Below, one piece after another: positions 57,756 to 64,000 of a DNA stretch of 64,000 bases; positions within the stretch are counted from its first letter, which is position 1; each line of letters opens with the position of its first letter. Below the pieces are notes generated by a model. It did not search any database. It worked only from the letters and a program-made list of their open reading frames with translations, and was not told where the DNA came from. The position numbers and the translations under genes are program-made. The DNA is from Stichopus chloronotus (taxonomy: Eukaryota; Echinodermata; Holothuroidea; Aspidochirotida; Stichopodidae): positions 26,707,392 through 26,771,391 of the forward strand of contig CM037833.1 of NCBI GenBank assembly GCA_021234535.1, given 5' to 3'.

Positions 57756-58670
57756 GTATATGTGTGTTTGTGATGCCTACACTACCTTGTGAACACAATA
57801 TCTCAGGAAGAGAGGCTTGGATCTAGGTCATGTTTAATAGGTGTTTTACATTGAGTACAATAAACCTACTGTTTTCATTGAGGTCAAAGGTTATTTTAGT
57901 TCAACAGGGGTCAGATAGTGTAAACCTAGTAAACACAATATCTCAATGAGGAAAGCTTGGACAGATCCCAAATTTAGTGCAGTACATAGGTGTGCTGCAT
58001 TGAATACAGGGTCCCTATCGATTCTTGGTGGAGGTCAGAGTCATTCTAGGTCAATATGGGTGAAATTGTGTAAATCTAATAAAACATCTCAAGAAGGACA
58101 GCTTGGGCAAATCTCATCTTTAGTACGTAGGTGAACCACATTGAGTGAAAGGAATCTGTTGTTTTAGGTGGAGGTCAAGGTAATTAAGGTCATCATGTTC
58201 CAAAATGTTAAAACCTTGTAAATGGTATTTCTCATGAAGGGACACTTGGACAAATCTCATATTTGGTATGTATGTGTACCACATTGATAAAATAATCCCC
58301 ATTGATTGTGATGGAAGTCAAAGGTCATTTGAGGTAAGCTATCGTCAACTTGTGAAAACACTGTGGACATAATATTTCAAGAAGGAAGGCTTGGACAGAT
58401 CTCCTACATACAATGTAGGTGTAGCTCACTGGGTATACAGGGATTTCATTGTCTTTGGTGAAGTTCAAAGGTCATGTGAGGTCAAGGGGTCATATTATGA
58501 AATTTGTGCAAATGCCATTTCAAGGAGGGAAGCTTTGAAAGATCATGATGTCATATTTTATATTGTGCAGTTCTTTCTCATTGAGACAAGGACCCTTTGG
58601 TCTTAGTGGAGGTCAAACCCTTGTGGACATGGTATAAAGGAAGGAAGCTTGCACAGATCTAGCATAGGCA
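57756..58670 (+). repeat. AGGTCA-rich tandem array, ~145-bp units (about 6)
   Basis: Units recur near 57786, 57931, 58075, 58218, 58370 and 58510. Each has 'acacaatatctcaagaag', 'cttggacagatctca', 'gtaccacattgagta' and then 'gtggaggtcaaaggtca', 'tgaggtcaa'. The block sits in the intron between the broken second and the third Ig domain; the left gene has the inverted version of the same family in the equivalent intron. Confidence 0.75.
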
Positions 58671-59438
58671 GGTTATGACACATCCTAATGCTATAATGTC
58701 AAATTCAGAAGAAAAAAATGCTCATAGCCAGATCAATGGAAAACACAATGCATTTGTGCATTCTGGTTAGCAAAGTTAGTCTTTTATTTCTGATCATAAC
58801 ATTTTATGCACAATAGTTCAAATAATGAGTAAATTATATAATGGCTAGACCAATTCTCCCATACAGTACACAATAGTTAATGGCAAAATATCTGTGACGG
58901 GGGTTGGGGGGGGGACATTTATTGACAAGCGGAACAACATTTGTGTGAATATATCTGTAAATCTAAAAAATGCAGAGTTTGTTTTCTTTCTCTGTAAGTT
59001 GAGGTGACTCATGGAGGAAATAGTCACAACATATATTTTACGAATTTTTCTAATTTCTGTGCATTTACATAACTTTTGATGTTTTTCCATGACAGGCAGG
59101 ACAAATCCCTACCCCACTTCATAGCTTCATAGGGACTTACATCTCCATGGTACTTGTTATTTGTTTTAAGTGCAAAGTTTTCTGGCAGAATGAAATAGTT
59201 TCTTCCCAACAGTCTTTAGTTATCACCATTTCACTCAAAGGTAATTATTTTCAACTGTGCTCATAGAGCCAGGGACCAAGGAGCACAAAATGAAACACTA
59301 CTCTCAAAAATTTTAACAACTTCCTTTTTTTTACCATGTGTGAGAATTAGCTTATAGAAATCACCATGTACAAAACAAAATAAATTTCATACCAAACGCA
59401 GTGCGTAAACCATCAATGTGCCCAATCTCTTCTCATAG

Positions 59439-59774
59439 ATGGTCTTTCATTGCATACTGTGGATGGACTCACAAATCAGCCACATGTAGTCCTTGATGTC
59501 AACCAAGGTGGCGAGCTGACTTGCTTCAAGGATGGAGTGTCACCAAATGTCAACCTATATTGGGAGCTGATTTCACCCAACTCATCAGATGATCTCATAA
59601 TGCGACATAGATTTTTTAATATGTGTGATATTGGAATATGCATGGTCTCATCCATGTTAACCATTCGGCCTGCCAGACTAAGCTCAATCTCTAATGCAAC
59701 TTTGGAGTGCATTGTCTCTGTCGGTGGATTTGCATTGTGGAGCACAAATGTTGAAGTGCTTTTTTCAGAAGACA
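59439..59774 (+). CDS. Right IgSF gene, third Ig domain exon
   Basis: A 336-nt exon (112 codons), phase 1 at both ends. The acceptor is TCTCTTCTCATAG (AG at 59437-59438) and the donor is GTGAGT (59775-59780). It reads VDGLTNQPHVVLDV, then the B-strand cysteine (GELTCFKDG), VSPNVNLYW with the C-strand tryptophan, and an F-strand cysteine in ATLECIVSVGG. The first half aligns well with the left third Ig exon (1105-1464). In the second half the DGTYN segment is replaced by DIGICMVSSMLTI, and two extra cysteines appear (NMCDIGICM). NSS and NAT are potential N-glycosylation sites. The next exon is not certain; see 63206-63309. Confidence 0.8.
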
Positions 59775-62700
59775 GTGAGTAATATCTTTGATATTTTTAG
59801 TCATCTGCTCTCACCCATTTTACATTGATTTGTCATTAACTTAAGTTGTATTGGCAGTTTGATAATTTAATCATGAACTTATATCATTATGAATGAGGTG
59901 CATTTGCCTTGCAATAGAAATTCAAAGAAATCATATGCGGATATCTCCTCCAATATAGATGGAGCCGATACCCTAGAACTTGAACAATAACCCATCACGA
60001 TGCTTTGTGTATATTGACATGGCCAAGGGACAAAGTAAACAGGGTGATGTCCCAGTTTGCTTTCCATTGAGTCCAATTTGGGAATCAAGTTCATGTAAGC
60101 TTTGCAAAAGTTGTGAGTGGATTTTTCTGGCTCTTTGTGAATTTTGACTTGAGTCCTAGTGATCTCAAATTGTTTGAGTGCAATGCTAGAACTTGGCTTA
60201 TGCTACATATTTGAGTGAAATAAGTTCTCAAGTTATTCACATATGGTGTAGGTTTATGATATGCGGAATCCAAATGGGTTGACTGCTGACCAATTCATGC
60301 ATAATTGATTCAGCAAGCAAGTGGTAATTCATTCACTACTTTCTTCCTTGTCTCCCTTGTGCACCAAGAACTCACTCTGTTGCTGCTTTTCCAAACTATA
60401 GAAACATTTTGTGAACAACATGTTGATGCACAGTTTCATTGTATGCAGTACATGTGAGGCAAATTTATAAAAGGGAACTATAACTTTGATTTTTGATTCA
60501 ATGGTGATGACTCTGGAATTGATAATACCTGTCTCAGTGACCTCAGAGGTTAATGGACACTTATCCAGCTAAAAATTCTTTCGGTATGCAAGAAATATTA
60601 CCTTAGTAGAGCAAACTAAAAAAACATTTGGTTGTCTTTTTGGGAATTTTGTACTTACAACCATCAAAACAGCTCAGTAAATAGTAACAGATTTATGACC
60701 AAAAGATAAAGATATGTACTGCTTTTTGTTCAGCACTACATTAAAAGTCACAGAATTTGTAAGACCAAAAATATTAAATGAATTCTACAAAAATTTCAAA
60801 GTGTTGCTGGTCTTTGAATGTGGGTAACACCAAATATTTGTTTACCCACTTTGTCTTACTGCTTTAATTACTTTCAAGTGCTGTAGTTGTAATGATTCAC
60901 TTTTGCCACATGGCATGGTATGCTGTGTCACACTAAATTTCTCTAAGGCACAGTATCTTAGGAGGACATTTGGACATTCAAGTATAATAACGGTAAGGAA
61001 TCACTAAGCCTCTTGGCTTTCTGGTAAATTTATGCTACCTTCAGTACCCATTATGATAGTAACTTTTGCAATTGCCATGGTTTGTGTGTATTCTACGATT
61101 TGTTGATGTGGATCATGTTTACTTGTGATACCTTGCTTGCAAATGTAGTATCTCAACAGTGCAAACTTAGCCTGATATAATATTTGGTATGGGCCTATTA
61201 TCCATGGTGAGCACATGAACCCTTTATTTGTGATGCAGGATATATCACCTAGTGTCATTAGATGTCAAAATGTGAAAATCTTGTAAAACCAGTTGGAGAA
61301 TTGGTAAAAGTTTGGATTGATATCTGATACTTGTAGTGTAATCTGTAGTACTTATTGAGTACAGTACTGTCCTCGCTTAACTCCCGTTGAGATTCGTTAA
61401 TCTTTTTTTCCACGATGTTAGCCACTTTCTGTCGAATTTCTTAAAAATCTGGCGAAAAGTGTCAATTTTAAACGATTGAACTTTTTCAACGATCTCATCA
61501 TTAATTGCTAGGTGACTGTTACAAAACGTTTTTCAACGATATTTGGCATGAGGATTGCAGTTTCTCGAGCCGTGGAATTCCGGGGAATATCGTTATCGGC
61601 AATTAGACTAGGTTTTTCACAGCCGCCTTGTACGTTGACTGAGAACAAACTAGCATATACTCTTAGTGTGACTCTACTGTAGTTATCTTTGCTGGGAAGC
61701 GTTACTTGTATGTTAGAGCGTAGGTTACTTTTTTTTGTATGAATGATATATATATACATTGAGATGTACACTCTGACAAAAGTTTGGTGTAATTTTCTTG
61801 TCTTATTCTATGTTTGGTCGTAAAATGTTACATTAATTTGCGTGAAAAGATTGAAGATTGTGTTTTTAGAGAAAAGCGATAGTTTACAAGCGATATATGG
61901 GACCTAGATATTCATTCCAAGTTGAAATCATGTATAGTTGCCAAAAAATATAACATACTCCCTCGATACGCGAAGATAGTTCCATTTCATTAAAGGGGCA
62001 GTTATTGAATCAGGCACTCAAAACATACTGTTACTTGCGAAGGCGGGACCTTCATGAAAAAAAAACACCCCTACTAAGGAAAAAATGGTTTCAGCATGAA
62101 AAAGATTTCAATATCTAGGTCAACTTCACCGTAGTGCTAGAACTTTTCTGGCTGGTCGCCAAGAATGTTAGCTACAGCTGTGGCTTTCAATAGCTGACCG
62201 AATGGTGTAAAAATGTGTGTGTACCTAGACGATGCTTCAACTAGAACTGTTGTCCTATGTGTGGAGTGAAAAAGGGGGTTATTGAAAGGAGAAAATGAGT
62301 AAGATTTCATGCCAAGTTAAGCTCAGTAACGTACTGTACAGTAGTTATGGTAGCACTGCGTGGCATTTAAGAAACTATAGTGGTTACGTTATAGAGTTAG
62401 TAGTTGAGCAAAAATAAATACTTTTTGGTCATGGCCTAAGATTAATTTGATCGGATTGGGAAATCCCTGGTGTTCGAAACCTAAGGCCAAAAAAAGAAGT
62501 AATAATAATGAAGAAAATCGCGAAGCATCGAAAGAAAAGTCGGAAAATAAAAACGAAATCGCTAACACAAAAAACACACAAGAAACAAAAAATAAGGACA
62601 ATTTAAAGAATATGCAGATGTGTTACTTTGGTTACACAACGAACTTAAGCATTATGGGTGTCTTTCCGAATATTATTCTGCGCAATCTTGACAGTTTTCC

Positions 62701-63205
62701 GGGGATTTTGGTGGTAGCTGACTCAGTTATTTCTATACTGGAGACCCCTTGTTGGAGATATGAGTGCCCAAAAATTTTCGGTACTCAGGGAGACAAACAA
62801 ATAAAAAAAAAATAGAAAAAAAACTAGTGTTGCGGTTGCTTCTGCATGGTACCCCGTATCATGTTTCACTTCATGTTATACTGTGTACTTTTTTATCACT
62901 TAAAAGGTATTTGGGGGAAACGTATCAATTGCACAGTGTTTTCTTTGTTCTTAATTAGGACTCTTTTTTTTTACACTACCATCGAACAACTTTTCAAAGT
63001 GTTTTTACTTCCTGTTACAGATATAGAGAGGACCTTGTGTGATTGCCAATAGATACACATGCAAACACAAGAAGGGCTTTCTTAACTCCTCACTTGACAA
63101 ATAATCATAAGTGGCATTTTTTAATAAATTTCTAGCTTTATTGCGGTGCCTTATTTCGATTTACGATAACATATTCCGAGAATCGCTTTTTTTTTTCTTT
63201 TTTAG
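59775..63205. other. Intron or intergenic after third Ig exon
   Basis: No membrane-segment exon was found with confidence. At 60996-61015 there is the sequence AGGAATCACTAAGCCTCTTG, shared with 49615-49634, beside a partial AGGTCA-family unit in the other orientation (61020-61290). Around 61380-61560 'cgttgag', 'ttcaacgat' words recall those at 31.8 and 37.1 kb. The frame 62408-62815 (lysine- and asparagine-rich) has no ATG start and is not called. Confidence 0.4.
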
Positions 63206-63309
63206 TCGGAGGAGTGCCTGAACTCCCACATTACCTTGACAAACATTCTGCGATGTATAGGCTACCGTTGTTGAATGTTTATGGAGGATATTTTCAAGTT
63301 GAGAAATGA
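63206..63309 (+). CDS. Candidate last exon with tyrosine-rich tail
   Basis: A very strong acceptor (CTTTTTTTTTTCTTTTTTAG, AG at 63204-63205) leads in phase 1 into GGVPELPHYLDKHSAMYRLP, then NVYGGYFQVEK and a TGA at 63307. The phase agrees with the other exons of the right IgSF gene, and four tyrosines in 34 residues would suit a cytoplasmic tail, with YFQV fitting a YxxV sorting-type motif. However, no membrane-segment exon has been placed between it and 59774, no clear AATAAA follows, and such a short frame can arise by chance. It is reported as a candidate only. Confidence 0.3.
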
Positions 63310-64000
63310 CTGGTATGGAGAAGAATGAGAGAGAGTACTAAGCATATAGTTGACTGAGAGTTTAAATCAATCAGCCTGTCATACCAAAAATACAGGATAA
63401 CTTTTCATACCACTTGTCGCCTTTTACAAAATTTAATACCACTCCGCTGAATCCTTATTTTCAGCGCAATATCTTTAAAAACAAAAATATGTGGCAAATG
63501 TTGAACGTTGCATTACGCACGGCAATGTATACAGTAGTACTGTTTTTCTGTTGTTAGCCTTACTCTTTATCGGTTTTTCCAGCAAAACCCAATGACTTTT
63601 CTGCTATTTTAGGAAATTAAAAACCGCACTGAGATTATGGCTCTTCGTTCTGTCAATAGACAATGATCGAAAGTATCACATAATACGACAGTGGAAAAAC
63701 AGCACATATGTTTCGTTCTTCTTCTTTTTTTCTCTCTGAAACACCACCAGAATGTGGTAAACAGATGTGTGGCAAATAAATCGAATTCACCAATGATTGA
63801 AGCAGAGTTTGCTGTTTGAGGACACAAACTTGGCCTTAATCGTTTTTCTTAAATCGTTCTCTCCCATGTGATCCCAGTGTGGATAAAGCTTACTTCCCGC
63901 GCGTCTTTCAGGTGAACATCTTAATGACGGCAGAAAAAAAGTGTAACGGGACAATGCGATAGATATGAGGCACTTCCGTGCTAATAACTATCACCACGAA
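63310..64000. other. No supported gene
   Basis: AT-rich sequence to the window end. The minus-strand frame at 63609-63827 shows no recognisable domain and no good splice sites. Confidence 0.4.

Noticed and set aside
62408..62815. Lys/Asn-rich frame of about 122 codons
   Set aside because: There is no ATG at its start, composition is low-complexity, and no family or splice signals support it.
1..64000. tRNA, rRNA or bacterial-type genes
   Set aside because: No box A/box B or cloverleaf-like sequence, no ribosomal RNA signatures and no closely packed ORFs were seen.

Overview
The window is AT-rich, intron-rich, repeat-laden animal DNA. It contains no operons, no tRNA or rRNA gene and no CRISPR array. 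It looks like an invertebrate deuterostome, most likely an echinoderm (a sea cucumber or relative would fit). The reasons are secreted or membrane-type immunoglobulin-domain (IgSF) exons with phase-1 borders, a Ty3/gypsy retrotransposon, a foldback DNA transposon with tandem-repeat arms, and many small inverted-repeat elements. The taxon is an inference.

Host genes. Two paralogous IgSF genes lie at the two ends in divergent (head-to-head) orientation. The left gene is on the minus strand: signal-peptide exon 10385-10453, V-like Ig exon 7606-7923, second Ig exon 5118-5462, third Ig exon 1105-1464, with the rest presumably off the left edge. The right gene is on the plus strand: signal-peptide exon 52827-52895, V-like Ig exon 54755-55066, a broken second Ig domain around 56474-56767, third Ig exon 59439-59774, and possibly a last exon at 63206-63309. 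Exon order, splice phase and protein sequence match between the two. The V-like domain lacks the usual F-strand cysteine in both copies. Two other candidate host exons lie between them on the plus strand: 28724-28880, which resembles a mitochondrial transit-peptide first exon, and 48251-48475, which encodes a membrane segment.

Mobile DNA. The best-defined structure is a 9,909-bp foldback element at 18694-28602. It has a perfect 9-bp target duplication, matching terminal inverted repeats, and two unequal arms (about 3 kb and 6 kb) made of roughly 215-bp tandem units in opposite orientations. It ends 121 bp upstream of the candidate mitochondrial exon. A decayed Ty3/gypsy element fills 39903-47248: gag, protease, reverse transcriptase, RNase H, integrase, an extra C2H2 zinc-finger ORF after pol, and a complete 3' LTR. 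Its 5' LTR survives only as a 109-bp piece that starts near the predicted transcription start and ends at the gag ATG. Smaller elements are four copies of a ~350-bp TTAA-bounded MITE, a 1,013-bp inverted-repeat element with a 7-bp target duplication, and a 32-bp remnant of the same family.

Repeats. Degenerate ~130-150 bp tandem units carrying AGGTCA half-sites recur at 1.7-4.9, 39.4-39.8, 49.3-49.6 and 57.8-58.7 kb. There is a GATA/GACA microsatellite at 17.2-17.5 kb, and several other dispersed repeat pairs. The rest reads as intron or intergenic sequence in which I see no supported gene. All splice sites and alignments were judged by eye.
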